A DNA stretch of 64,000 bases from Massilia norwichensis (GCF_024753245.1 NZ_JANUGX010000022.1:1-64000); one strand, 5' to 3'. Numbered from the stretch's first letter, positions 1-7,298 are shown. The notes: a model not told the origin generated them from the letters alone. A program made the numbers and translations.

Positions 1-3
1 ACG

Positions 4-45
4 GTGGGACTTTCACCCACAAGAGTGCGCTCATGCTGAGCGCAC
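4..45. repeat. two adjacent inverted repeats
   Basis: Positions 4-20 can fold with a 5-bp stem (GTGGG/CCCAC). Positions 25-45 form a perfect 9-bp stem with a 3-base loop (GTGCGCTCA/TGAGCGCAC). They lie beyond the terminator of the PEP-CTERM gene, so they belong to whatever lies to the left of the window. No T-run follows on the plus strand. Function unknown. Confidence 0.4.
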
Positions 46-48
46 AAG

Positions 49-73
49 AAAAAGGCCTCCGAAGAGGCCTTTT
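49..73 (-). terminator. rho-independent terminator of the PEP-CTERM gene
   Basis: Read on the minus strand this is a perfect stem (AAAAGGCCTC paired with GAGGCCTTTT) around a TTCG loop, ending in a T-run. It begins about 18 bases after the stop codon of the PEP-CTERM gene, so it ends that transcript. Confidence 0.85.
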
Positions 74-90
74 CGTGAGCGCGCCAGAAA

Positions 91-948
91 TTACTTGGCA
101 GCTTTCTTCTCGCGGCGACGCAGAGCGGCACCCATGCCGACCATTGCCAGACCCATCAGCGACAGAGCGCCCGGTTCCGGCAGGGCGAATGCCTGGGCCG
201 GATCGTCGATACGTGCGCCCAGGATGTTGTCGCCACTGTTCCACTTGTTGTTGTAGTTGTAGCTGTTCTTGAAGCGCAGATCGCGCAGACCGCCCAGCTG
301 GGTCACGAACCAGTCGGAATCCAGCTGGTTGGCCCACAGACCGCCAGCGCTTTCCACGATCGAACCGTAGGAGTCAGCCTGGCCCGAGAAGCCGTTGCTG
401 CTCGGAACCTGGTTACCAACGATGGTGTTGGTCGGGTTACCGATGTCCATGCCGGTATCGAACATGATACGGGCCAGGAACTGGCCTTCGGTGAAGCCGG
501 TTGCGCAGTCAAAGCCGCAACGGACGCTCGGATCGATGTCGTTGTTCGAGACCGACGACTTGCTCATCGTCGACAGGTCACGCCAGTACAGGTCCAGGTA
601 GCCGCCGGTGGCCGGGAACGGGTTGGTCGGCGATGCTGCGCCTTGGCGGATGTCGTAGAACATACCGGTGATCTGGCCGCCCTGACCGTTGACGTAGAAA
701 ATGTCGCCGTTCGGATCCACCGCGTCATGCGGGGTGTTCACGTCGCCCTTTTCGGCGGTCGAGACGATGATCACGCCCCAGTTGATTTCCTGGCTGCCAG
801 CGTAGGTGGTGGCGCCGTTGATGGCGATTTGTTCTTGACCCGAGAACTTCAGGTAGACCGGACCGGCCGGCAGGGTGGACGGTGCAGCGGCAGCGAAAGC
901 GCTCATGCTCATGACGGTGCCGGCGGCGAATGCGAGTAACTTCTTCAT
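91..948 (-). CDS. PEP-CTERM sorting domain protein
   Basis: Exported surface protein of 285 residues. The N-terminus is a signal peptide (MKKLLAFAAG, Ala-rich cleavage region near residue 20). The C-terminus has the full PEP-CTERM tripartite signal: the motif LPEPG near residue 256, a hydrophobic span of about 18 residues, and a basic tail (RRREKK). Such tails are recognised by exosortase, and the matching exosortase A is encoded at 16827. The middle of the protein is not recognisable to me; it is rich in Asn, Asp, Gly and aromatic residues as in many PEP-CTERM proteins. The ATG at 948 is preceded by GGAGAG. It is a single-gene transcript, with a sigma-54 promoter upstream and a strong terminator downstream. 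Confidence 0.9.
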   Translation of the reverse strand: MKKLLAFAAGTVMSMSAFAAAAPSTLPAGPVYLKFSGQEQIAINGATTYAGSQEINWGVIIVSTAEKGDVNTPHDAVDPNGDIFYVNGQGGQITGMFYDIRQGAASPTNPFPATGGYLDLYWRDLSTMSKSSVSNNDIDPSVRCGFDCATGFTEGQFLARIMFDTGMDIGNPTNTIVGNQVPSSNGFSGQADSYGSIVESAGGLWANQLDSDWFVTQLGGLRDLRFKNSYNYNNKWNSGDNILGARIDDPAQAFALPEPGALSLMGLAMVGMGAALRRREKKAAK

Positions 949-1002
949 GTTCTCTCCAATATTTGGAATTCAATTGATGATTAACGACAGCACAGGTATA
1001 TA

Positions 1003-1018
1003 AGCAACCTGCGTGCCA
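1003..1018 (-). promoter_or_regulatory. sigma-54 (-24/-12) promoter of the PEP-CTERM gene
   Basis: On the minus strand the site reads TGGCACG-N4-TTGCT, which matches the sigma-54 consensus TGGCACG-N4-TTGCW at every fixed position. The -24 element is at 1013-1018 and the -12 element at 1003-1007. Transcription would start near 992, giving a leader of about 44 bases before the ATG at 948. The obvious activator is the sigma-54-dependent regulator PrsR encoded at 42717. Confidence 0.88.
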
Positions 1019-1100
1019 GCTTGAAGAAGTACCTTATAAGTCACTGATCTTGAAGCGAATTATTGTTAGGAAATTAAGATTATGGCGTATGGGCATTCCT

Positions 1101-1146
1101 CAGTTAACAGAATTTGTAAAATAACCCGACAGTGCGCCAGTTAACA
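1101..1146. promoter_or_regulatory. CAGTTAACA direct repeats, candidate activator sites
   Basis: The 9-mer CAGTTAACA occurs at 1101-1109 and again at 1138-1146. The copies are about 113 and 150 bases upstream of the predicted sigma-54 start, the usual distance for enhancer-type activator sites. Binding by PrsR is inference only. Confidence 0.35.
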
Positions 1147-1168
1147 CAACGGCTGAGCACTGCGCTTA

Positions 1169-2782
1169 CTACACGTGATAGCGTCCCGGCGCCAGCAAAT
1201 CATGCGGATCGAATTCCCGGCGCAGGCGCGCGTGCAGGCGCGCCGAATCGTCCAGCCAACCCTGCAATTCGGGCATGGCATCCACGGCCAGACGATAAGG
1301 GAACCAGCCACGCTCGCGGCCGGCGGCGATCAGCTCGCGGTAACAGGCCTGGGCAGCGGCCACCGCGGCTGGAGAATTGCGGTCGAACAACAGCGGCACG
1401 GTGCTGTCGAATAATTTGTCACTCAGCGACGTGAAGGTCAGCAAGGGCTCGATGCCGTGGCGGCGGGTGATTTCCCGCACCGTCTGCACATAGGCGCGCG
1501 CGCCGGCACCGCGCATCGGCACCAGCGGCGCGTACCAGATCAGGCCGCAACCATCGCGAGCCGGATCGCGCGGCCCGTCGCCATGCGGCTGCGGATTGCG
1601 CCAGTAGGCCAGCGGCAAGGCGGTCTCGTTCGGACGTCCCAGCACCAGTTCCATCGAACTGGCCAGCGTCGACGCGGTGCTCGACAGGCGGCGCCCGGCC
1701 GGCCCCGGAATCCAGCGCGACAGTTTTAACAAGGTATTCGCATTGTCCTGGCTCAGGAACAGCAGGCGGCTGGCAACGCCTTTCAGCTCGGCCCGGATTT
1801 CCTTCTGCGCCGCCTTGACCATGCGCGCGGTGCCGTACAGGGTGCCGAAGCCGGTCCACGGCAGGATCTGGTACTGGCCGCCCAGCGCTTCGATGACGTC
1901 CGGCGGGATCAGGCCGTCGGCCCCGACCTGGCTGGCCGGATACGGCGCCGACATGGCCAGCACGCGGTGCCGGTTCATCAGGTTCAGGCCGCCGACCGTG
2001 CCCGGCAGCCGGCCGAGGATGGTACGGATCTTCTCGATCGCCGGCTCGAGCAGGCTGTCGTCTTTCAGGCTGAACAGGCAGACTTTCACCTTCTCCGGCC
2101 GGCGCGCCAGCATGATGCTCATGCGCGTGACGATGCCCAGGCCGCTCTGGGTGAACAGGCCGCTGGCATACGGACCGATGCCCCATTTGAACAGGCGTGC
2201 GATGTCTTCCCCGCCCGCTTCGCGCATGGCCGAGCGGTACAGGCTGCCGTCCGCCAGCACCGCTTCGAGGTCCGTCACCGCGGCGAAGTGGTCGGTGATC
2301 GGCGTGACGCCATAGCCGCGCTCGAGTGCATTGCCGAGCAGGCTGCAGTGCGGACCGGCGCCGGTGGTCGGCACCATGAAGGGCAGATCGTTCTTTGCCA
2401 GGAATTCGGCCAGCATGCCTTGCGTGACACCCGGCTCGAGCGTGACCACGCCCATTTCCCGATCAAAGTGCAGGATCGCGCGCAGTTGCGACAGGTCGAT
2501 GATGACGCAGCCGTCGCGCGCCGCCAGCGCCGTGCCATAGCCCCAGTTGTTGCCGGTACTGATCGGGTGTACGGGAATGCGGAAGCGCTGGGCGATGCGC
2601 ATGACTTCCGGCAGCAGCTTGCTGTCGCGGATGCGCAGCGCGGCCGGCAGCCGGCGCGCCGCGCCGGTGGTGTCCGCGCCCCAGGCTTGGACGGCTGCGT
2701 CGCCCTGCAGCACATTGTCCGGGCCGAGCATGGCCTGCCAGGCGTCGATGGCCGGCGCCAGTTGGTTGGTGGTGTCTTGCAT
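1169..2782 (-). CDS. FAD-binding oxidoreductase, vanillyl-alcohol oxidase type
   Basis: Flavoprotein of 537 residues in the FAD-linked oxidase family (FAD_binding_4 domain, then an oxidase C-terminal domain), like 4-cresol dehydrogenase or vanillyl-alcohol oxidase. The FAD-domain signature is seen around residues 68-110 (HPISTGNNWGYG, then VIIDLSQL) and a second conserved part near 140-155 (PTTGAGPH, LGNALERG). The C-terminus ends in DPHDLLAPGRY, typical of the family. The substrate cannot be told from sequence. It is the last gene of the minus-strand operon that starts with the exported protein at 6476, 25 bases after the GAF gene. No strong ribosome binding site is seen before the ATG. A link to the PqqD/HprK module is plausible from position only. 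Confidence 0.85.
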   Translation of the reverse strand: MQDTTNQLAPAIDAWQAMLGPDNVLQGDAAVQAWGADTTGAARRLPAALRIRDSKLLPEVMRIAQRFRIPVHPISTGNNWGYGTALAARDGCVIIDLSQLRAILHFDREMGVVTLEPGVTQGMLAEFLAKNDLPFMVPTTGAGPHCSLLGNALERGYGVTPITDHFAAVTDLEAVLADGSLYRSAMREAGGEDIARLFKWGIGPYASGLFTQSGLGIVTRMSIMLARRPEKVKVCLFSLKDDSLLEPAIEKIRTILGRLPGTVGGLNLMNRHRVLAMSAPYPASQVGADGLIPPDVIEALGGQYQILPWTGFGTLYGTARMVKAAQKEIRAELKGVASRLLFLSQDNANTLLKLSRWIPGPAGRRLSSTASTLASSMELVLGRPNETALPLAYWRNPQPHGDGPRDPARDGCGLIWYAPLVPMRGAGARAYVQTVREITRRHGIEPLLTFTSLSDKLFDSTVPLLFDRNSPAAVAAAQACYRELIAAGRERGWFPYRLAVDAMPELQGWLDDSARLHARLRREFDPHDLLAPGRYHV

Positions 2783-2807
2783 GGATCAGGGAATCGAAAA
2801 CAAAAGG

Positions 2808-3542
2808 TCAGGAATCGGGATGCTTCAGCTTCAGGTTCAGTTGCTCGATCAGTTCGCTTGCCGCGCTGACGATCTGGCCGGGTTCGAAACCGGCTTTCGT
2901 CATCTCCTTGAAAAACGAGCGGGCGAGGATCTTCGCCGCGTCTTCCGGGTTGCGGTAGGCCAGGCGCACTTTGTCCTGGACCTGGTCGCGCGCTTCCTGC
3001 AGCAATGCCAATTGGGAAAAGCGCGAGTCCAGTAAGCGTTGCAATTGTTGCACCTGGATCGACTTGCCGACAAAAAGCGCCATTATATTCAGCAATTGCA
3101 GGTCGCTCTGGCTGAAGGCGGGACCGTCCTTGGCGCACGCGACATTGATGACGCCGACGATCTTGCCGTCGATGCGCAAAGGTGCGCACATCAGGCTGCA
3201 GCCGATGCCTTCGCGTCCCTGGGCCAGGCCCGCCAGCTCGGAGCGGGCGATATCCTCGACCAGCAGCGCTTCGCCGCTCGCCAGCACCCGGCCGGCGATG
3301 CCTTCACCCTGCCCCACCGAGCCGGTCAGCGCCGCATCCGGCAGGTTGCCGGCGCGGGCCAGGACCGTCATGCGCAGCTGCCCCGGCGCACCGCTGTTGA
3401 GCAGCATGATCGAGCAGCTGCCGGCGCCCAGCAGTTGCGCGGCCAGCGCCGCCTGATGCTGCAGGCAATCGTCGAGACTGCCTTCCGCCAGGAAGTGCTG
3501 CAGATCCTGGAGCCTTACCCACTTGTTCTCTGCGCTTCCCAT
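2808..3542 (-). CDS. GAF domain protein
   Basis: A 244-residue cytoplasmic protein with one GAF sensor domain at about residues 15-165 (GEGIAGRV, APLRIDGKIVGVINVA, FSQSDLQLLN) followed by a helical, probably coiled-coil tail. There is no kinase, cyclase, EAL or DNA-binding domain attached, so it would sense a ligand or redox state and act through a partner. The start ATG at 3542 has GAGGAC about 6 bases upstream. It lies 50 bases after the nucleotidyltransferase gene, with an A/T-rich gap that could hold an internal promoter, and 26 bases before the flavoprotein gene. Confidence 0.8.
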   Translation of the reverse strand: MGSAENKWVRLQDLQHFLAEGSLDDCLQHQAALAAQLLGAGSCSIMLLNSGAPGQLRMTVLARAGNLPDAALTGSVGQGEGIAGRVLASGEALLVEDIARSELAGLAQGREGIGCSLMCAPLRIDGKIVGVINVACAKDGPAFSQSDLQLLNIMALFVGKSIQVQQLQRLLDSRFSQLALLQEARDQVQDKVRLAYRNPEDAAKILARSFFKEMTKAGFEPGQIVSAASELIEQLNLKLKHPDS

Positions 3543-3591
3543 GTCGTCCTCGCATCAGAAATGGTTGCCGATCAATAATTTTTTTATATTA

Positions 3592-4689
3592 TCAGTGCAC
3601 TGGCTTTGCGTCAGGAGAAAGGAAGGCTTTGTGGAATAAATGGCGCGTCAGCATGAAGAAGGGCATGCGCAGCCAATTGCCGCGGATATACAACAGGCCG
3701 TGGGCCAGTGGTGCGAAGGCATCGGCGCAGCTGGGGTGCGCGGGCAGCAGTGCGCGCAGGAACAGGCTGTCCATCAATGCGCGCAATGGCTGTGCCGGCC
3801 CTTCCGCCGCGGTCGCGCGCAAGACCGTATCCGGTATCGGCGTGCCGAGCAGGCGACGGCAGTAGCGCAGCGCATAGAACAGCGGTCGCCCCAGTTCCAG
3901 CGCGCGCGCGCGCGCAGGCAAGCCATCCCAGAAGCCATCCTGCCTGCCGAACTCCAGCAGCAAACGGTGCAGGTCGAACAGGTTGCGCGTGCCATGCGAA
4001 AACTCGCCTTCCGAGAACAGGTGCACCGCACAGTGCAGCACCATGTCGTGCGGCGCCAGCACGTGCAGGGGCGGCATCCCTGGGTCCAGCGCGGGCAGCG
4101 CGACCGCGGCTGCGCGCAGTTTGGCGGGATCGGGCCGCACTGCCGCGGTCTCGGGCAGGATCGCGTGGTGCACGTCGATGACGTTGCCGCGCCGCAGGTG
4201 CTCCATCGGCGGCAGTTCGTGCATCCATTCGCGGTAATAGCGCTGGTCGTAGGCGTCCTGGTGGGTACCGGCCCAGCCGTGCAGCATCAGGGCCGCCTCG
4301 ACTTCGCCCAGCTGCGCTTTCGGCACCAGGATGTCGATGTCGGAAAACAGCCGGCCACGCCCCGCCGCCAGGCCGGCCAGCGCATACGCGCTACCCTTCA
4401 GCAGGATCAGCGGCAGGCCCAGGCCGGACAAGGCCCGGCCGATCTGCAGGACTTCATAGCGCACCGCCCGGGCATGCCGTTCGCCGGTCATCCGCGCCCA
4501 TTCCAGGTGGCTGCGCGCCGCCTTCGGCACCTGCTCGAGCAGGCCGGCGTCTTCCAGCAGCACCAGCAGGATGGCGCTCATGTCGGCGTTCAGGGCCTGG
4601 CGCAGCAGCAGGTCCCAGCCGGCGGCGTCCAGCCCGACTGCGGCTGCGGGATCGCGCAGTACGCGCAGCAAAACCGGCAAGGTCTTCAT
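3592..4689 (-). CDS. nucleotidyltransferase family protein (NTP_transf_5 type)
   Basis: A 365-residue protein of the nucleotidyltransferase family PF14907. The core motifs are visible: LLKGSAYA around residues 96-103 and the metal-binding FSDIDILVP with Asp117 and Asp119. A helical region follows (HVLAPHDMVLHCAVHLF), common in the family. Family members transfer a nucleotide or sugar-nucleotide to unknown targets, and some sit in lasso-peptide clusters with an HprK-like kinase and a PqqD-like protein. That same trio is present here: the kinase gene overlaps this one by 4 bases (ATGA). This supports a shared job in modifying a peptide or protein. The substrate is unknown. Confidence 0.82.
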   Translation of the reverse strand: MKTLPVLLRVLRDPAAAVGLDAAGWDLLLRQALNADMSAILLVLLEDAGLLEQVPKAARSHLEWARMTGERHARAVRYEVLQIGRALSGLGLPLILLKGSAYALAGLAAGRGRLFSDIDILVPKAQLGEVEAALMLHGWAGTHQDAYDQRYYREWMHELPPMEHLRRGNVIDVHHAILPETAAVRPDPAKLRAAAVALPALDPGMPPLHVLAPHDMVLHCAVHLFSEGEFSHGTRNLFDLHRLLLEFGRQDGFWDGLPARARALELGRPLFYALRYCRRLLGTPIPDTVLRATAAEGPAQPLRALMDSLFLRALLPAHPSCADAFAPLAHGLLYIRGNWLRMPFFMLTRHLFHKAFLSPDAKPVH

Positions 4690-5603
4690 GCGCCGTCCCT
4701 GGCCATGCGTTCGAATAACTGGACGGCGTCGTCCAGTTTACTGTACCGGAATTCGAAGGCCGCGGTGGCGTCGATCAGCTGGCCGAGTGCGGTGAAGCCG
4801 CGCATGCCCAGCACCTGGTAATTGAATGCGTTCTCGGCCACGCCCATGAAGGCGCGCGCCCGTCCCATCGGCGTCAGCGTGACCGGGGCGCCGGCTTCGT
4901 AGCGCGGAAACACGATGAAGGCCGGCTGTGCGACGTCGCCCACGCGGGCGATGCTGGCCGAGGGCGCTTTCAGGTGGGCGATGGTGCCCTTGTTGGTGTT
5001 CTCGACCGGTGGGCTGAGCACTGCATCCGGGGCGTAGGCGCGGATGATGCCGATCGATTCGTTCTTGAGGCTGACCGGGCGCGGCAGTGGCAGCACGGCG
5101 CCGTCGTCGAGGCGCACCAGGGTCATCTCGTCGGACAGCAGGCGCCAGCCGCGCGTGACCAGCGCCGCGCACAGGGTGCTCTTGCCGGAGCCGGGCGGTG
5201 CCGGCAGGATGATCGCCCGGCCATGGCGCTCCAGCACGGCGGCGTGGATGATCAGCCAGGAATGGGCGCGGTGCGTCACGCACCAGTTCATGACCCACTC
5301 GAACATCGGAAAGGCCTGCGCCAGCGGCAAGGGTTTGAAGGGGCTCACGCCTTCGTGCGAGAAACAGACCTGGGGACGGAAAAACCGGCGCAGGCCGCCC
5401 GCGCGCCGCAGCGACAGGTGGAAGTCGGCAAAGCCGCCGGGCGCATCGACCGGGTAGTCGGCATACAGCAGCGCGATGCCATCGCGCAGTTGCGGGATAT
5501 CGCTACGGATGCGGTTGGCGAAGGGACCGGTACGCAGCACCAGGCCCGGGCCGGCCAGGCGGGCCGCCAGCTCGCGCCGCGGCAGGTCGGCGACGGTCAG
5601 CAT
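4686..5603 (-). CDS. HprK-related kinase A
   Basis: A 305-residue protein related to the C-terminal catalytic domain of HPr kinase/phosphorylase. Visible motifs are an HprK-like segment around His120 (IIHAAVLERHG), the P-loop at about 135-142 (APPGSGKST) and LLSDEM near 156-161. The N-terminal 100 residues are unlike HPr kinase. Known relatives are paired with a small PqqD-like protein, as here, and an HprK homologue phosphorylates lasso peptides in Bacillales clusters. I chose the ATG at 5603 because the alignable protein starts there; upstream in-frame sequence is an Arg-rich shadow of the PqqD gene. It overlaps the PqqD gene by 7 bases and the nucleotidyltransferase by 4. The target is unknown; HPr itself is not encoded nearby. 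Confidence 0.85.
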   Translation of the reverse strand: MLTVADLPRRELAARLAGPGLVLRTGPFANRIRSDIPQLRDGIALLYADYPVDAPGGFADFHLSLRRAGGLRRFFRPQVCFSHEGVSPFKPLPLAQAFPMFEWVMNWCVTHRAHSWLIIHAAVLERHGRAIILPAPPGSGKSTLCAALVTRGWRLLSDEMTLVRLDDGAVLPLPRPVSLKNESIGIIRAYAPDAVLSPPVENTNKGTIAHLKAPSASIARVGDVAQPAFIVFPRYEAGAPVTLTPMGRARAFMGVAENAFNYQVLGMRGFTALGQLIDATAAFEFRYSKLDDAVQLFERMARDGA

Positions 5604-5869
5604 GGAAGGGATTCGACGAGGTCGAGCCTGGCCAGGTCGGTCAACATGTCTGCGATCGCGGCCGGCAAGGCATCGGCATCGGCGTCGAAGCGGTCGGCCA
5701 GGCGCGCCGCGAGGGTGGCCGCGTCGAGCGGCTGGGCGCGCAGGGCCAGCAGCACATCGACGGCGCCGCCGTCCAGCAGGTGGGTGTTGCCCGACAAGTC
5801 GTTGTACAGCACGGCTTCGCCGTCCCATTCCCGGAAGACAAGCGATTGTCCCGGCACCACACGCCACAT
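5597..5869 (-). CDS. PqqD-like peptide chaperone of the HprK-related system
   Basis: A 90-residue PqqD-fold protein. In the typical order it has a short strand region (VPGQSLVFREWDGEAVLYND), a turn (LSGNTHLLD), helices (AVDVLLAL), and a final winged-helix half ending in LTDLARLDLVES. PqqD-fold proteins bind the leader of a peptide substrate and deliver it to a modifying enzyme. The ATG at 5869 is preferred over a GTG at 5881, because GAGGTGG lies upstream of the ATG while the GTG has no usable site. The gene is 16 bases after the stop of the exported protein at 5886 and overlaps the kinase, so the three are co-translated. Confidence 0.8.
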   Translation of the reverse strand: MWRVVPGQSLVFREWDGEAVLYNDLSGNTHLLDGGAVDVLLALRAQPLDAATLAARLADRFDADADALPAAIADMLTDLARLDLVESLPC

Positions 5870-5885
5870 GCTACTCGCCACCTCG

Positions 5886-6476
5886 TCAGTCGTGGGTTGC
5901 CTGCAGATAATTCTTAACCTGTTCGGGCGACCACTTCACGCCGACAGTCGGACTGTAATAGCCCTTGGTCTGCACTTCGTACCACATTGCCAGCAGCGTC
6001 TCGACGGACAGGAAATTGATTTTCCCGGAGCGGATATTCAGGTAGGTGGCGATCGCGTGCATCGCCAGGTTGTACTTGTCGAAGCGCTGGGGGCTCAACA
6101 GGCCCAGCATCGTCGAGCACAGGTAACTGGTGTTTTTCTGTTTGACGGTGCAGTACCTGCGGTTGCCCGAGACATAGAACACATCCGCAAACCAGGTATC
6201 GGTCGAGCAAGGCCAGGCGCCGGTATGGTTCTTCCAATAGCCTGGCGAAAGCCCATTGCAGACGGGCGCCGGGCCGTAATGGCTGCTCAGCCCGCCCGAC
6301 AGCGCGCCCGACGGCGACTTGCAGATCATCGGACTCATGGTGGCGCGGCTTTCCAGCGTCATCAGGACGCCGGCAGCGCCGACGCCGGCCTTGGCCAGTC
6401 TGCGCCGCGTGGCACCACGTTCGCTCAAGGACAACGGCGCCGCGTTTCCATTGTTTTCTTGATTTTCGGTAGCCAC
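5886..6476 (-). CDS. small exported protein with GYWKNH motif
   Basis: A 196-residue protein that I do not recognise as a named family. Residues 22-45 look like an export signal with a twin-arginine-like start (TRRRLAKAG) and an Ala/Gly-rich hydrophobic stretch ending near ESRA. The mature part has the motif SPGYWKNHTGAWP at about 78-90 and Cys residues at 52, 73, 90, 109 and 120, which could form disulfides outside the cytoplasm. It has no PEP-CTERM tail. It is the first gene of the operon leading into PqqD, HprK-like kinase and nucleotidyltransferase, so it may be the substrate of that system; this is inference. The ATG at 6476 follows a leader of about 49 bases from a sigma-54 promoter. 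Confidence 0.75.
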   Translation of the reverse strand: MATENQENNGNAAPLSLSERGATRRRLAKAGVGAAGVLMTLESRATMSPMICKSPSGALSGGLSSHYGPAPVCNGLSPGYWKNHTGAWPCSTDTWFADVFYVSGNRRYCTVKQKNTSYLCSTMLGLLSPQRFDKYNLAMHAIATYLNIRSGKINFLSVETLLAMWYEVQTKGYYSPTVGVKWSPEQVKNYLQATHD

Positions 6477-6535
6477 GTACGGTATCCCCAGATAGTTGTT
6501 GCGATCACGCGAAGTGTTCTTTACTTCCCATGAAA

Positions 6536-6551
6536 AGCAAGTTCCGGGCCA
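6536..6551 (-). promoter_or_regulatory. sigma-54 (-24/-12) promoter of the PqqD/HprK-like operon
   Basis: On the minus strand the site reads TGGCCCG-N4-TTGCT, one mismatch from the sigma-54 consensus and with correct spacing. The -24 element is at 6546-6551, the -12 element at 6536-6540. Transcription would start near 6525. An inverted repeat (TCAGGC-N7-GCCTGA, 6584-6602) lies centred about 68 bases upstream of that start. Confidence 0.8.
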
Positions 6552-6583
6552 CGAAAAGTTTATTCCGAAAAAATTATTTCAAA

Positions 6584-6602
6584 TCAGGCGCTTAGTGCCT
6601 GA
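6584..6602. repeat. inverted repeat upstream of sigma-54 promoter
   Basis: TCAGGC and GCCTGA are separated by 7 bases. The repeat could be an activator site for the promoter at 6536-6551 or a small hairpin. It is not shared with the other sigma-54 promoter region. Confidence 0.35.
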
Positions 6603-6671
6603 AATACTACCCGGAAATTTCTATTGTATGCCGGAACGCAGGCAAGTGTAAAAATTATCGACGCGAAATAA

Positions 6672-7298
6672 TCAGAAGAAACTTTCAGGGATAACAAGCA
6701 CGTCGCCCGGGCGCATCGGCATATTTGCCGAGATATCGCCTTCCTTGATCAGGTCGTCCAGGCGCACATTGAATTTCTGCTGCTTGCCGTCGACGGTGCG
6801 GATCACGCTGGCACGGTTGCCTGCAGCGAATTCGGTCACGCCGCCGACCGCGATCAGCACGTCCATCAGGCTCATGTCGCGACGGTACGGCAGGGCCTGC
6901 GGTTTGGCAGCCTGGCCGACCACACGGATCTGCTCGCTGAAATTGCCGACGAAGTTGGTGACGATGACGGTCACGACCGGCTGCTGGATGAACTTGGCCA
7001 GCGCCTTTTCGATGTCGCGCGCCAGTTCGGTCGGGGTCTTGCCGGCGGCCGGCAGGTCTTCGACCAGCGGCGTGGTGATCTTGCCGTCAGGACGGACCGG
7101 CACCGACATCGACACCTCCGGGTTGCGCCATACCATGATGTTGACGCTGTCGCCCGGTCCGATCAGGTAGTCGGGGTTGGTAACCTGGGTTTGCGGCGGC
7201 AGCGGGGCCCGGGTGGCGCAACCGCCCAGTGCCAGTGCGAGCACGGTGGCGGCTGCCACGGCCGTATGTTTGATCAGGTTCGCCTTGTACTTACCCAC
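6672..7298 (-). CDS. polysaccharide export outer membrane lipoprotein (Wza/EpsE type)
   Basis: Outer-membrane export protein of the Wza/polysaccharide-export family, XrtA-associated branch, about 208 residues. The signal peptide ends in the lipobox LALGGC, so it should be lipidated. The polysaccharide export domain starts at about residue 35 (NPDYLIGPGDSVNIMVWRNPEVS, VRPDGKITTPLVEDLPAAGKT), followed by a SLBB-like repeat (IRVVGQAAKPQALPYR, MSLMDVLIAVGGVTEFA). I place the start at the GTG at 7298, since AAGGGG stands 6 bases upstream. An ATG at 7313 and a TTG at 7322 are in frame but lack a site. It is downstream of the protease gene on the same strand and divergent from the chain-length gene. 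Confidence 0.9.
   Translation of the reverse strand: MGKYKANLIKHTAVAAATVLALALGGCATRAPLPPQTQVTNPDYLIGPGDSVNIMVWRNPEVSMSVPVRPDGKITTPLVEDLPAAGKTPTELARDIEKALAKFIQQPVVTVIVTNFVGNFSEQIRVVGQAAKPQALPYRRDMSLMDVLIAVGGVTEFAAGNRASVIRTVDGKQQKFNVRLDDLIKEGDISANMPMRPGDVLVIPESFF

Noticed and set aside
5604..5867. N-terminal extension of the HprK-related kinase to 393 residues
   Set aside because: The added 88 residues are Arg/Gly-rich and lie over the PqqD gene in another frame; the family N-terminus begins at 5603.
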